The position numbers and the translations under genes were made by a program. 64,000 nucleotides of DNA from NCBI RefSeq assembly GCF_001050135.1, contig NZ_CP012040.1, forward strand, positions 4,295,001-4,359,000. The letters are read 5' to 3'. Position 1 is the stretch's first letter; every line of letters begins with the position of its first letter. Origin of the DNA: Cyclobacterium amurskyense (lineage in GTDB: Bacteria; Bacteroidota; Bacteroidia; Cytophagales; Cyclobacteriaceae). This document shows, one piece after another, positions 43,604 to 53,249 of this stretch. Under the pieces are notes generated by a model. The model did no database searches and had not been told where the DNA came from. It saw only the letters and a program-made list of their open reading frames with translations.

Positions 43604-45922
43604 TTGAAAAATACAGCTGTTGTTTTATCGATATTTATGGTATTGTTCATTGTGGCAATGGCTTTGAATAGTTGTTCCAATGAGAATGCCAACAAAGAAA
43701 TCAAAATTCCTGATCAAGTCAGTTATAATTTCCATATTAGACCTATTTTATCTGACAATTGCTTTGCCTGCCATGGGCCCGACGCCAATAAAAGAGAAGC
43801 CGGACTGAGACTGGATACTGAAGCTGGAGCATATGCTGCATTGAAGGAGAATCCTGATCAGCATGCTATAGTCCCGGGGAGCACCAATAAGTCTCAAGTG
43901 ATAAAAAGGATTTTTTCAGAGGATGCCTCCGAGAAAATGCCACCTCCAGAATCTAATTTGACGATTACTGATTTTGAAAGGAACCTGATTAAGAAATGGG
44001 TGGAGCAGGGAGGAGTATATGAAAAACATTGGGCCTTTGAGCCTCCTATCAAGAAAACCATTCCCATACCGGACAACGATGAATGGAGCCATAATCCAAT
44101 TGATGGTTTTATTTTCGCAAAAATGGAGGAAAAAGGATTGACTCCTAGTCCAAAAGCTGAGGAAGGATACCTTCTTAAGCGATTGAGTTTGGACCTTACT
44201 GGACTTCCACCTACCTCTGAAGAAGTCAGGCTTTTTAACTCAGGTCAAAAGTCTTGGGAGGAGATGATTGATCATTATCTTAACAAACCAGCTTACGGGG
44301 AAAAATTGGCCTTGTTGTGGCTGGATATTTCCAGGTATGCAGATTCTTTTGGCTACCAGAATGACAATATCCGAACCCAATGGCCTTATAGGGATTGGGT
44401 AATTCATGCCTTTAATAAGAATATTCCCTATGATAAATTTTTAACCTGGCAGTTTGCTGGTGACCTACTTCCTGAACCAAATAGGGAACAACTCTTGGCT
44501 ACGGCATTTAACAGAAATCATAAGGTTACCGAAGAAGAAGGAGTTATCCATGAAGAGTACAGGATGGAATATGTTTTGGACAAAACCAATACCTTTAGCA
44601 AGGTGATCCTTGGGATGACCATGGAATGTGCTCAATGTCATGACCATAAGTATGATCCGATTTCTCAAAAGGATTATTACAACCTATATGCCTTTTTCAA
44701 CAATACACCTGAAAAAGGTTTTGAAGGGGGAGCCGGATCTGCTGTCCGTGCCAAGACTCCACTTATGTGGATAGATACGGAGGATACGGAGGGGATTCTG
44801 GATTTTATCAACCATCCGGATACCAATAAAGTGGCCGTTTCCATCATGCAGGATCTTCAAGATTCAGTCCGTCCTACCTTTATTTTGGATAGGGGCTTAT
44901 ATGATGCGCCAAAAGGTGAGCCACTAAGCCCTAACACACCGGATATCATTAAGCCTTTTTCTCAAGAATTACCCAAAAATAGGTTAGGTTTAGTAAAATG
45001 GGCCTTTGCTGAGGATCATCCTTTGACCTCAAGGGTTTTTGTCAACCTTATTTGGCAGGAGATTTTTGGGGTGGGGCTGGTGCCCTCATCCGGAGACTTT
45101 GGCATGCAGGGCAAACTCCCAACTCACCCTGAATTATTGGATTGGTTGGCTGTGGAATTTAGGGAAAGTGGCTGGGATATAAAAAAGCTTATTAAATTAA
45201 TAGTTAGCTCTTCTACCTATCAGCAATCCTCTGCAGTAAGCAAAGAAATGCTGGCTATTGATCCTGACAATACTTATCTGTCCCGATTTCCCAGGTTAAG
45301 ATTGCATGCTGAATTGATTCGGGACATGGTACTTGCCAGTAGTGGCTTACTGGTGCCTGAATTAGGTGGGCCGAGTGTCAAGCCTTACCAACCTGAAGGC
45401 TTGTGGGAAGCTTCCAGTTCCGGAAGGGGGGAGCTTAATATTTACCGGCAAGATAAAGGGGACAAGTTGTACAGAAGAGGGATTTATACCTTCATTAAAC
45501 TCACACTACCACCTCCTTCGCTATTGATTTTTGATGGGAGTAATAGGGACATTTGCCAGGTCAATAGAAACCGAACCAATACACCTTTGCAGGCTTTGGC
45601 CATGCTTAATGATCCTTTGGTGCTTGAAGCTTCTAGGGTGCTTGCAGAGAAATTGGTTGCAAACTATAAGGACGAAAAATCTGCGATTGATGAGGCCTTT
45701 GTTCGAATCCTCGGCCGTTTGCCTAAAAGTGAGGAAGAGAAGCTATTGAAAGCGTTTTATGTTGAGGAGTTATCAAGATTTCAAGAGGATCCTGATATTG
45801 CCGTCAACACCTTAATGGTAGGAGATTCTCCGGCAGCTAAAATGGAAGAAATAAGGACTGCCGCATTAATGCAGGTTATTGTAGCCATTTATAATTTGGA
45901 GGAGACCCTCACAAAAACCTAA
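43604..45922 (+). CDS. cytochrome-type PSCyt1/DUF1549/DUF1553 lipoprotein
   Basis: 772 aa, starting at TTG (43604), which gives MKNTAVVLSIF and a lipobox (ALNSCSNE); an internal ATG at 43637 is possible. Order: PSCyt1 heme domain (RPILSDNCFACHGPDANKRE, CxxCH near residue 53), DUF1549 (NPIDGFIFAKMEEKGLTPSP, LSLDLTGLPPTSEEV) and DUF1553 (HPLTSRVFVNLIWQEIFGVG, LPTHPELLDWLAVEF, NRNRTNTPLQALAMLNDP). Common in Planctomycetota and some Bacteroidota sulfatase/glycan loci, with a presumed redox role. A DUF1501 gene usually follows; here none does. Confidence 0.88.
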   Translation: MKNTAVVLSIFMVLFIVAMALNSCSNENANKEIKIPDQVSYNFHIRPILSDNCFACHGPDANKREAGLRLDTEAGAYAALKENPDQHAIVPGSTNKSQVIKRIFSEDASEKMPPPESNLTITDFERNLIKKWVEQGGVYEKHWAFEPPIKKTIPIPDNDEWSHNPIDGFIFAKMEEKGLTPSPKAEEGYLLKRLSLDLTGLPPTSEEVRLFNSGQKSWEEMIDHYLNKPAYGEKLALLWLDISRYADSFGYQNDNIRTQWPYRDWVIHAFNKNIPYDKFLTWQFAGDLLPEPNREQLLATAFNRNHKVTEEEGVIHEEYRMEYVLDKTNTFSKVILGMTMECAQCHDHKYDPISQKDYYNLYAFFNNTPEKGFEGGAGSAVRAKTPLMWIDTEDTEGILDFINHPDTNKVAVSIMQDLQDSVRPTFILDRGLYDAPKGEPLSPNTPDIIKPFSQELPKNRLGLVKWAFAEDHPLTSRVFVNLIWQEIFGVGLVPSSGDFGMQGKLPTHPELLDWLAVEFRESGWDIKKLIKLIVSSSTYQQSSAVSKEMLAIDPDNTYLSRFPRLRLHAELIRDMVLASSGLLVPELGGPSVKPYQPEGLWEASSSGRGELNIYRQDKGDKLYRRGIYTFIKLTLPPPSLLIFDGSNRDICQVNRNRTNTPLQALAMLNDPLVLEASRVLAEKLVANYKDEKSAIDEAFVRILGRLPKSEEEKLLKAFYVEELSRFQEDPDIAVNTLMVGDSPAAKMEEIRTAALMQVIVAIYNLEETLTKT

Positions 45923-46176
45923 ATGATACTATTACCCATTTATTTCGAGATCATTTGTCAAAGTGGGAATTATTAAGTTTCACAATGTACTTCAAGAGAA
46001 GCAATTATTTATGCCATTTCAACTTCCTGAAATGCAGAATAACCCCAACCTTACCCAAATAGCGAGGTGTATTAATATCATTTGATTGGAAAAGCAGGAC
46101 GGCTCTTAACAAACTGAGCTAGTTGCTTTACTGTGAATTATATGAATGTACGTGTTTAGCAATTAAAACTTTAATA

Positions 46177-47538
46177 ATGAAGAAGGACAATAATTCCTCT
46201 AGGAGAAAATTTTTATTGAACACTGCGGCCATTGCCCTGGCTCAACCTCTTTTATTTAATGTGCCTGTTTTTGCCAAAACAAATAGGAAGAAACTTAGGC
46301 ATGCCTGTATAGGAGTAGGGGGGATGGGTGGACATGATCTCAGTCGATTTAATGCACATCCTGATGTGGAAATTGTAGCCATTTGTGACATTGATGAAAA
46401 TCATTTGGCAAAGGCAGCTGAAATTTTACCCAATGCAAAAAGATTTACGGATTGGCGCGAGTTGTTTGCACAGGAAGCAGATAATTTTGATTCTGTCAAT
46501 GTAAGTGTGCCTGACCACAATCATTTTCCAATTGCCTACACAGCAATCAGCAAAGGCAAGCATGTGTATTGTCAAAAACCGATGTGTCACGATGTTAGTG
46601 AAATCAGAGACCTAACTGAAGCCGCTAAAAAAGCAGGAATCATCAGTCAATTGGGGACGCAGCACGCCTCTGGAAAAGGAGATCGAACAGCCGTACAATG
46701 GATTAAGGAAGGACATATTGGGAAGGTCAAACAGGTTTACCTTTGTTCCAACAGGCCAGGGGCAACAGAGGCCTATAGGTTTGAAGGGCCAAGGCCGAAG
46801 AAAGGTGAAAAAGTTCCTGATCATGTACATTGGGACCAATTTATTGGCACGGCACCCATGCGTCCTTATGCATCTAAAATCTACCACCCTGCCAAATGGA
46901 GGGCATGGCAGGATTTTGGTACCGGCTGGTCTGGTGATATTGGTTGCCATATTTTAGATGCGGTTTGGAAGGGAATGGATTTAAAAGCACCTATTTCTGT
47001 AATAGCCAAAGTTCAGGAATCATGGAAAAACTCACCGGAAAGAAATGTAGATACCTGGCCACAGAGTAACCACATTACTTGGGTTTTTCCCGGGAATGAG
47101 ATGACGGCTGAAAATGAATTGAAAGTGGAGTGGTTTGATGGTGAGTTTTATCCTCCAGAAGAGGTTAGGGCTTTGTTTTCTTTAGAAAATTATCCGGCAG
47201 AATCTGCCATGTTAATAGGGACTGAAGGTGCATTGCTTATCCCACATACTAAAATGCCTGTGCTTTTACCAGAAGATAAATTTAAGCACGTTAAAAACCC
47301 TGTATTAGAAGATAGAGACCATTACCATTATTTCGCAGATTCCTGCTTAAAGAATGTAAAAACAGAAAGCGATTTCTCAATCTCCGGACCTATGTCCGAA
47401 ACAGTAATTTTAGGCACTGTGGCCATTCGGGAACCAGATATTTTCTTGGATTGGGATGCAAAAAAAATGCGTGTCAGGAATGTTAAAAAGGCCAATCAGC
47501 ATTTGTCTAGAAAATACAGAAAAGGCTGGAAAGTTTAA
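46177..47538 (+). CDS. Tat-exported Gfo/Idh/MocA-family oxidoreductase
   Basis: 453 aa from the ATG at 46177. Reading from the TTG at 46123 only adds an unlikely prefix. Twin-arginine signal NSSRRKFLLNTAAIALAQPL. The NAD(P)-binding Rossmann motif is ACIGVGGMGGHDLSRF, then VAICDIDENHL. The catalytic-region EKP equivalent is KHVYCQKPMCHDVSE. The C-terminal alpha/beta domain includes GTGWSGDIGCHILDAVWKGM. Exported members act in the periplasm on sugars, some with tightly bound cofactor (as in the bacterial GH109-like group). The 254-bp upstream gap is without a gene. Confidence 0.9.
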   Translation: MKKDNNSSRRKFLLNTAAIALAQPLLFNVPVFAKTNRKKLRHACIGVGGMGGHDLSRFNAHPDVEIVAICDIDENHLAKAAEILPNAKRFTDWRELFAQEADNFDSVNVSVPDHNHFPIAYTAISKGKHVYCQKPMCHDVSEIRDLTEAAKKAGIISQLGTQHASGKGDRTAVQWIKEGHIGKVKQVYLCSNRPGATEAYRFEGPRPKKGEKVPDHVHWDQFIGTAPMRPYASKIYHPAKWRAWQDFGTGWSGDIGCHILDAVWKGMDLKAPISVIAKVQESWKNSPERNVDTWPQSNHITWVFPGNEMTAENELKVEWFDGEFYPPEEVRALFSLENYPAESAMLIGTEGALLIPHTKMPVLLPEDKFKHVKNPVLEDRDHYHYFADSCLKNVKTESDFSISGPMSETVILGTVAIREPDIFLDWDAKKMRVRNVKKANQHLSRKYRKGWKV

Positions 47539-47543
47539 ATTTT

Positions 47544-47577
47544 GCCACATTGATATTTAGGTTCATTTCAATGTGGC
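47544..47577 (+). terminator. 10-bp stem-loop after the oxidoreductase gene
   Basis: gccacattga pairs perfectly with tcaatgtggc, loop 14 nt, starting 5 bp after the stop codon. No U-tract follows, so it may be a 3'-end stabiliser. Confidence 0.5.
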
Positions 47578-47618
47578 CCGATAGCACTTCAAAACGAAAC
47601 ACATAAGGTTCTTAAATG

Positions 47619-47669
47619 AAAAAGTCCAAGAAAGGTGTTATGCACGCTTTTTTGGACTTTTTTTGCCAT
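47619..47669 (+). terminator. terminator-like hairpin with U-tract
   Basis: aaaaagtccaa (47619-47629) pairs with ttggacttttt (47652-47662), followed by ttt. The A-run before and U-run after make it a plausible bidirectional intrinsic terminator that closes the 39-47 kb gene group. Confidence 0.65.
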
Positions 47670-48341
47670 TTTTTATTGAAAAGAAACTGAGCTTGAAGTG
47701 ATTTCAAGGCACAGAAGAAAGCCTATTGCCTATCACGGGATTAATTTCTTAACACTCCTGCCATTTAAAGTAGCGTAGCTTGGGGGTATCTAGGTCATAT
47801 TTTCCCAAAAGAAGCAAAACCCCATTTTATATTTGAATTTGGTTATAGTACCACCCATTAATATAGGTATAGGTTTAATACATAAAAATCTTTTATTACA
47901 ACAAATAATTATTTATGTTGTGTTGTAATTTCAATAAAATATTTCAATAAACAATATGAAGTCGATGTGAATTGAATATGAATTCTTATAATAGGAATTA
48001 TAGTGTATTTTTCCTTTATGGGTAAATAAAAGTGATTTATTTCAATTTATGATTATATATTTTATTCATTACATTAATGGGTAAAATTGCAGGATTCACA
48101 ATTGGATTGTTCCGAATATTAAAGCATGCCTATGAAACAATAAAAACAAAATTATTCAAACCGCTTAGCCCATTTATTGCTGTTAATTAACCCTATTTGT
48201 CCCCGAAAAATGCAAAATCCAAATTTGATTTGAGATTTGGCAATTGAGGCCAAGAGATAAGACAATTTTAGCCTATTTCAAGGGGATAATTACCTAAAGT
48301 ACTTAATAGGCTTCTTTCAATTCACATTAACCCAAAAACCC

Positions 48342-51300
48342 ATGAAAAAACCTATAAACTTCCACTTTAAGGAGGCAAACAAGAAGTTGTTGAATGTTTG
48401 TCTGCTTTTTTTAATTGTGTTATCCGCTCCGGCCATGGAGATCAATAAAAAGGCGAACGATGAAAAAACAACTATACAAGAACTATTAATTGATATTAAG
48501 GGAAAGGTGACCGACCCTTCAGGTGAAGGAGTACCCGGTGCTACTATTCTTGTCAAGGGGACAACGATAGGTACTGCTACAGACAGTGATGGAGCCTTTC
48601 AAATAGATGCAAAACAAGGCGATGAATTGATCATTTCCTTCGTGGGTTATCGAACAAAAACCGTAATGGTTGGTAACCAAACCTCGATCAATATTGTCCT
48701 TGAAGAGGATTTATCCTCATTGGAAGAAGTGATCGTAGTAGGTTATGGTTCTCAGGAAAAGAGAAATATAACAGGAGCGATCTCCTCTCTGGATGAAAAA
48801 GACATTAAAGAAATCCCTGTTGCGAGTGCTGTCCAAGCGATGCAAGGTCAAGTGGCTGGGGTGGATATCGTTTCCTCCGGTGGTAGACCTGGTCAAAACC
48901 CACAGGTATTGATACGGGGAAGAAGGTCAATATCTGCTTCCAATGATCCTTTGTACGTAATAGATGGAATACCACAAACCAGTGCTACAAGTGCCATTTT
49001 TGACATAAATCCCCAGGACATCACTTCAATGGAAGTATTGAAAGATGCAGCGGCTACTGCCATATACGGTTCCCGGGGTGCCAATGGGGTAATCATTATT
49101 ACTACCAAAAGAGGTTCAACAGGCGAGACTACCGTTTCCTATGATGGCTATTATGGCTTTTCAAACGTCACCAATATGGTGGATATGATGGATGGGCAAC
49201 AATATGCTGCCATGAAACGAGAGGCCAGAAGATGGGATCCGGATACAGGTCAGCCTTCCTGGAATGGTGTGGTACCAACAGATGAGCAAGTCTTTTTAGA
49301 TCCCACGGAGTTTGAATCGGTAAACATGGGTAGGTCTACTGATTGGCTGGATTTAATAATTGGTCAAGGGCATCAGACAAACCATCAGGTTAGTGTCAAT
49401 GGGGGAAGTGATAAAACCCAATTTAATATTTCATTGGGCTATTTCAATGAGTCAGGAATTGTGGAGAACATGGACTATACCCGTGCCACAGCCAGGATAA
49501 ATTTAGACCACAATATCAGCAAAGTATTTAAAGTGGGCACTTCTTTCCTGGCTACCTTTGCCATTCAGAACTGGGGGTCAGGCTCAGCTATAGGGGAGGC
49601 CGTTTCCAACAACCCTCTGGGTGTTCCTTACAATGAGGACGGAAGTTTGCGTTTTTTGCCTACCAATGATGGCATCCGCACCAATCCTTTGAATGAATTG
49701 GTGCCAGGGGCATATGTAGATGAGAGAAGGTCCAACCGCATATTTGCTCCAGTGTATTTGGAAGCGAAAATCATTGAAGGTTTGACTTTTAGGGTCAATG
49801 CCGGTCCAGACATACGCTACAATAGGATTGGGAATTTTCGTGCCAGTAAAAGCAATGCCAATCGAGGTGGGCCAGCCAGCGCCTCTTTAGAAAACGAAGT
49901 TGATTTTGGGTATACAGTTGAGAATATCCTGAATTATTCGAAAAGTTTTGGCCTTAATCATTCATTTCAGGCCACACTACTCCAAAGTATCCAAGGACTA
50001 CGGTCCGAACAGCACAAGAGTGAGGTGTCTAACCTGCCTTATGAATCACAGTTATTTTACGATATAGGAACAGCAGAAGTGAAAGGCAACCTCAGTAGCC
50101 GGCTTGAACAATGGAGCCTTGCTTCCTATATGGGTAGAGTGAATTATGATTTTATGGGGAAATACCTTTTCCAGGCTACTTTAAGGGCAGATGGCTCTTC
50201 GAGGTTGGCGCCTGGTAGAAAATGGGCCTATTTTCCTGGAGGTTCTATAGGTTGGAGACTGATAGAGGAAGGGTTCTTAAGAAACCAAAGTCTAATAACT
50301 GAACTTAAACTTAGGGCTTCTTATGGGCAGGTTGGGAATACTTCAGTAGATCCTTACCAAACCTTAGGTAGGCTTAGAAGGACAGTCTACGCATTGGGGG
50401 ATACTCCCTATCTGGGTTTTGGCTTAAATGAAATCCCAAATAGTGATCTTGGTTGGGAAATATCTTCTACAACCAATCTAGGTTTGGACTTTGGCTTATT
50501 CAATAATAGGCTTTCTGGATCCTTGGAATATTACATTACCCATACTACAGACATTTTATTGGAGAGAAACCTTCCTTATACATCGGGATACCAAAATATC
50601 TTGCAAAATATTGGGGCCACAAAAACCAATGGATTGGAGTTTTCTTTAAATGCTACTCCAATGGACAAAAAGAATTTCAGATGGGATATTCAATTTAACA
50701 TATCAAGTTATAAGGAGCAAATCACAGACCTGGTTTTCAAGGATGAAAATGGTAATTCAATTGATGATACAGGAAACCAATGGTTTATTGGGCAGCCAAT
50801 AAGGGTATTTTTCGATTACCAAAAAATTGGAATCTGGCAATCTGATGAGGTGGATATGGCCAGACAAATGGAAAATAAGTTTCCCGGAGAAATTAAACTG
50901 AAGGACCAGGATGGGGACAATTTGATTACCCCTGATGACAGGTTGGTACTTGGATCTGACGTGCCAGATTATTTGGGAGGCATCACCAATCGTTTCCAAA
51001 TTAAAAACTTTGATTTTAGTTTCTTCTTTTTTTATAGGATGGGACACATGATTAGAAGCAGATTCCATGATTCCAACAATAACCTTGAGGCAAGGTATAA
51101 CAATTTAAATGTTGATTACTGGACAATCGATAACCCCAGTAATGAAAACCCCAGACCTAATGTTTATCAGGAATTCCCCAGAGATAGCTCCACAAGGAGT
51201 TATTTTGATGGCAGTTTTGTGAAGTTGAGAAATGTTACACTGGGTTACAATCTACCTGAAGCTTTAGCAGGTAGGTTGGCAATGAGTAGGTTAAGGGTTT

Positions 51301-51431
51301 ATGCATCAGCTCAAAACCCTGTCTTCTGGTCCACTTTTGATACTTGGGACCCGGAATTGGCAGGGGATATTGATGCAGGGTCGATACCCTCAGCAAGGCA
51401 ATTTTTATTTGGTGTTAATGTAACATTTTAA
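48342..51431 (+). CDS. SusC/RagA-type TonB-dependent receptor
   Basis: 1,029 aa, complete. Signal region LLNVCLLFLIVLSAPAM, then a carboxypeptidase-regulatory-like domain (IKGKVTDPSGEGVPGATILV, ISFVGYRTKTVMVG), the TonB-box-like SLEEVIVVGYGSQEKRN, plug motifs (VLIRGRRSISASNDPLYVID; GSRGANGVIIITTKRGS) and a beta-barrel ending FLFGVNVTF. Energised import of oligosaccharides with the SusD partner 14 bp downstream. First gene of the second polysaccharide locus. Not a recent duplicate of the receptors at 1 or 53250. Confidence 0.97.
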   Translation: MKKPINFHFKEANKKLLNVCLLFLIVLSAPAMEINKKANDEKTTIQELLIDIKGKVTDPSGEGVPGATILVKGTTIGTATDSDGAFQIDAKQGDELIISFVGYRTKTVMVGNQTSINIVLEEDLSSLEEVIVVGYGSQEKRNITGAISSLDEKDIKEIPVASAVQAMQGQVAGVDIVSSGGRPGQNPQVLIRGRRSISASNDPLYVIDGIPQTSATSAIFDINPQDITSMEVLKDAAATAIYGSRGANGVIIITTKRGSTGETTVSYDGYYGFSNVTNMVDMMDGQQYAAMKREARRWDPDTGQPSWNGVVPTDEQVFLDPTEFESVNMGRSTDWLDLIIGQGHQTNHQVSVNGGSDKTQFNISLGYFNESGIVENMDYTRATARINLDHNISKVFKVGTSFLATFAIQNWGSGSAIGEAVSNNPLGVPYNEDGSLRFLPTNDGIRTNPLNELVPGAYVDERRSNRIFAPVYLEAKIIEGLTFRVNAGPDIRYNRIGNFRASKSNANRGGPASASLENEVDFGYTVENILNYSKSFGLNHSFQATLLQSIQGLRSEQHKSEVSNLPYESQLFYDIGTAEVKGNLSSRLEQWSLASYMGRVNYDFMGKYLFQATLRADGSSRLAPGRKWAYFPGGSIGWRLIEEGFLRNQSLITELKLRASYGQVGNTSVDPYQTLGRLRRTVYALGDTPYLGFGLNEIPNSDLGWEISSTTNLGLDFGLFNNRLSGSLEYYITHTTDILLERNLPYTSGYQNILQNIGATKTNGLEFSLNATPMDKKNFRWDIQFNISSYKEQITDLVFKDENGNSIDDTGNQWFIGQPIRVFFDYQKIGIWQSDEVDMARQMENKFPGEIKLKDQDGDNLITPDDRLVLGSDVPDYLGGITNRFQIKNFDFSFFFFYRMGHMIRSRFHDSNNNLEARYNNLNVDYWTIDNPSNENPRPNVYQEFPRDSSTRSYFDGSFVKLRNVTLGYNLPEALAGRLAMSRLRVYASAQNPVFWSTFDTWDPELAGDIDAGSIPSARQFLFGVNVTF

Positions 51432-51445
51432 AGCAAAAAAAAATC

Positions 51446-53149
51446 ATGAAAAATAAAATAAGTTTAATTCTCATACTATTTTCTGCGGTCTACTGTCTTT
51501 CATGCGAGGAATACCTTGAAGAAGAATTAATATCAGGAGTTTCAGCAGGAACCTATTATACTACAGCCAGTGGATTTGAAGCAGCTTTGGCAGCGACCTA
51601 TGCTGAACCGAAAAGTTTCTATGGAACAGAACGGGGTTTTACCATGACTGTATTTGGTACAGACCTACATACCAATGGAAGAGGAGGGAGTCATAAAATG
51701 ATTAACTACTACGATGGTGCCTTTAGTCCTGCGCAGAGTTTTGTACGTGATACCTGGCGGGACTTTTACCGAGGGATCAATCAGGCCAATGCAGTAATTA
51801 ACAGGTCTGAAAATGTTGAGGGAGTTACCCAGGAAGTGAAGACCACGAGAATAGCAGAAGTCCGATTTCTTAGAGCATTGTTTTACTTTAATTTAGTACA
51901 GTTTTTTGGTGATATTCATCTTTCTCTGGATGAAACGGTGGGCGTTGAAATTGATGCCAACAGGACTCCAGCAAGTCAAATCTATACAGATGCTATTATT
52001 CCCGATTTGGAATTCGCTATTGATAATTTACCGGATAGCCAAAATGAATACGGCCGAGCCACCAAGCCTGCCGCTGAATTTCTCCTGGCAAAGGTTTACA
52101 TGACCAGAGCTTATAAGACCTATGGAGCTGGCAATGCTGATGCTGCTGAAGCAGCAAGATTAATGGGAAATGTGATTGACAATTATGATTTCAGTTTACT
52201 GCCTGATTTTGCAGACCTATGGGACATCAATAATGAAAGAAATAGTGAGGTGATTTTTGCCATTCAAAACAACAAGAACCAGGTAGATGAAGGTTTGGAT
52301 ACCCAAGGCCATAGTGGCCACCTGTACTTTTTGATGGAATACGATATACTTCCTGGGATGGCTAGAGATACTGAAAATGGGAGGCCTTGGATCAGATTTC
52401 GACCCACTGAATTTTTATTGGGTTTATGGGATAGGGAATTCGATGCACGATACGATAAAACCTATAAACATGCCTGGATTTCCAATACCGAAAGTAGTAT
52501 TCCGGTCTGGACCAGTGAAGATGCAAGCAAAGGCTATGTTTCTTCCGCTTTAGTTGGAACTAGGAAATTCTCAATTGGTGATACAGCCGTATTTATCCCA
52601 GGGCCTGGGAAGGATGAAATATGGACTGATGAGAAAAAAGGAAAAACGAGGTACCTGGTTTTTACTAACAATCAATACGATGAAAGATGGTATCCAACGC
52701 TAAATAAATGGATTGATCCTACAAGGCCCAACAGACAGCATACACCCGGACAAAGAAATCATCCATTAATGCGTCTTGCGGATGCCTACCTGATAAGAGC
52801 TGAAGCCAGAATTATGCAAAACGAACTGAGTGCTGCTGCCGAGGATATCAATACAGTTAGAAGAAGGGGAGCTTGGACAGGGAAGGAAGAAGCCATTGAA
52901 ATTTCTCCTGAAGAGGCTACACTCGAATTTCTATTGGATGAGAGAGGAAGGGAACTTGTAGGTGAAGGTCACAGATGGTTTGACCTTACCCGTACTGGTA
53001 AACTTGTAGAAAGAGTAAGGGCCCATAATCCGGAAGGAAGAAACAACATTCAGGATTATCATATTCTTCGACCTATTCCTTTGGAACAAATTGATAGAAC
53101 CAGTGGAGGTTACCAACAAAACTGTGGCTATATCGGGGCGGATTGTTAA
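51446..53149 (+). CDS. SusD/RagB-family glycan-binding lipoprotein
   Basis: 567 aa with lipobox AVYCLSCEEYL. SusD features: YYTTASGFEAALAATYAEPK, EVRFLRALFYFNLVQFFGDI, NHPLMRLADAYLIRAEARIM, LEFLLDERGRELVGEGHRWF, then DLTRTGKLVERV and a terminal GGYQQNCGY. It pairs with the SusC just upstream to catch and hand over glycan at the cell surface. It is longer than the SusD at 2928, with extra loops in the middle. Confidence 0.96.
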   Translation: MKNKISLILILFSAVYCLSCEEYLEEELISGVSAGTYYTTASGFEAALAATYAEPKSFYGTERGFTMTVFGTDLHTNGRGGSHKMINYYDGAFSPAQSFVRDTWRDFYRGINQANAVINRSENVEGVTQEVKTTRIAEVRFLRALFYFNLVQFFGDIHLSLDETVGVEIDANRTPASQIYTDAIIPDLEFAIDNLPDSQNEYGRATKPAAEFLLAKVYMTRAYKTYGAGNADAAEAARLMGNVIDNYDFSLLPDFADLWDINNERNSEVIFAIQNNKNQVDEGLDTQGHSGHLYFLMEYDILPGMARDTENGRPWIRFRPTEFLLGLWDREFDARYDKTYKHAWISNTESSIPVWTSEDASKGYVSSALVGTRKFSIGDTAVFIPGPGKDEIWTDEKKGKTRYLVFTNNQYDERWYPTLNKWIDPTRPNRQHTPGQRNHPLMRLADAYLIRAEARIMQNELSAAAEDINTVRRRGAWTGKEEAIEISPEEATLEFLLDERGRELVGEGHRWFDLTRTGKLVERVRAHNPEGRNNIQDYHILRPIPLEQIDRTSGGYQQNCGYIGADC

Positions 53150-53249
53150 GACCAATGGAAGTATTGATAAGCATATTATATCAACGCGATACCTGTCCTT
53201 TTAATTAATAAATACACTATTTCATCAACTTAATAAACCCAAAATAATC

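Larger units (their letters stand above)
47539..48341. other. 803-bp spacer before the second PUL
   Basis: Holds two hairpins just after the oxidoreductase gene (listed separately) and an imperfect palindrome at 47895-47929 (attacaac...gttgtaat, 8-bp arms) that could be an operator. The long AT-rich remainder must contain the promoter of the SusC gene at 48342. No ORF is credible. Confidence 0.45.
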
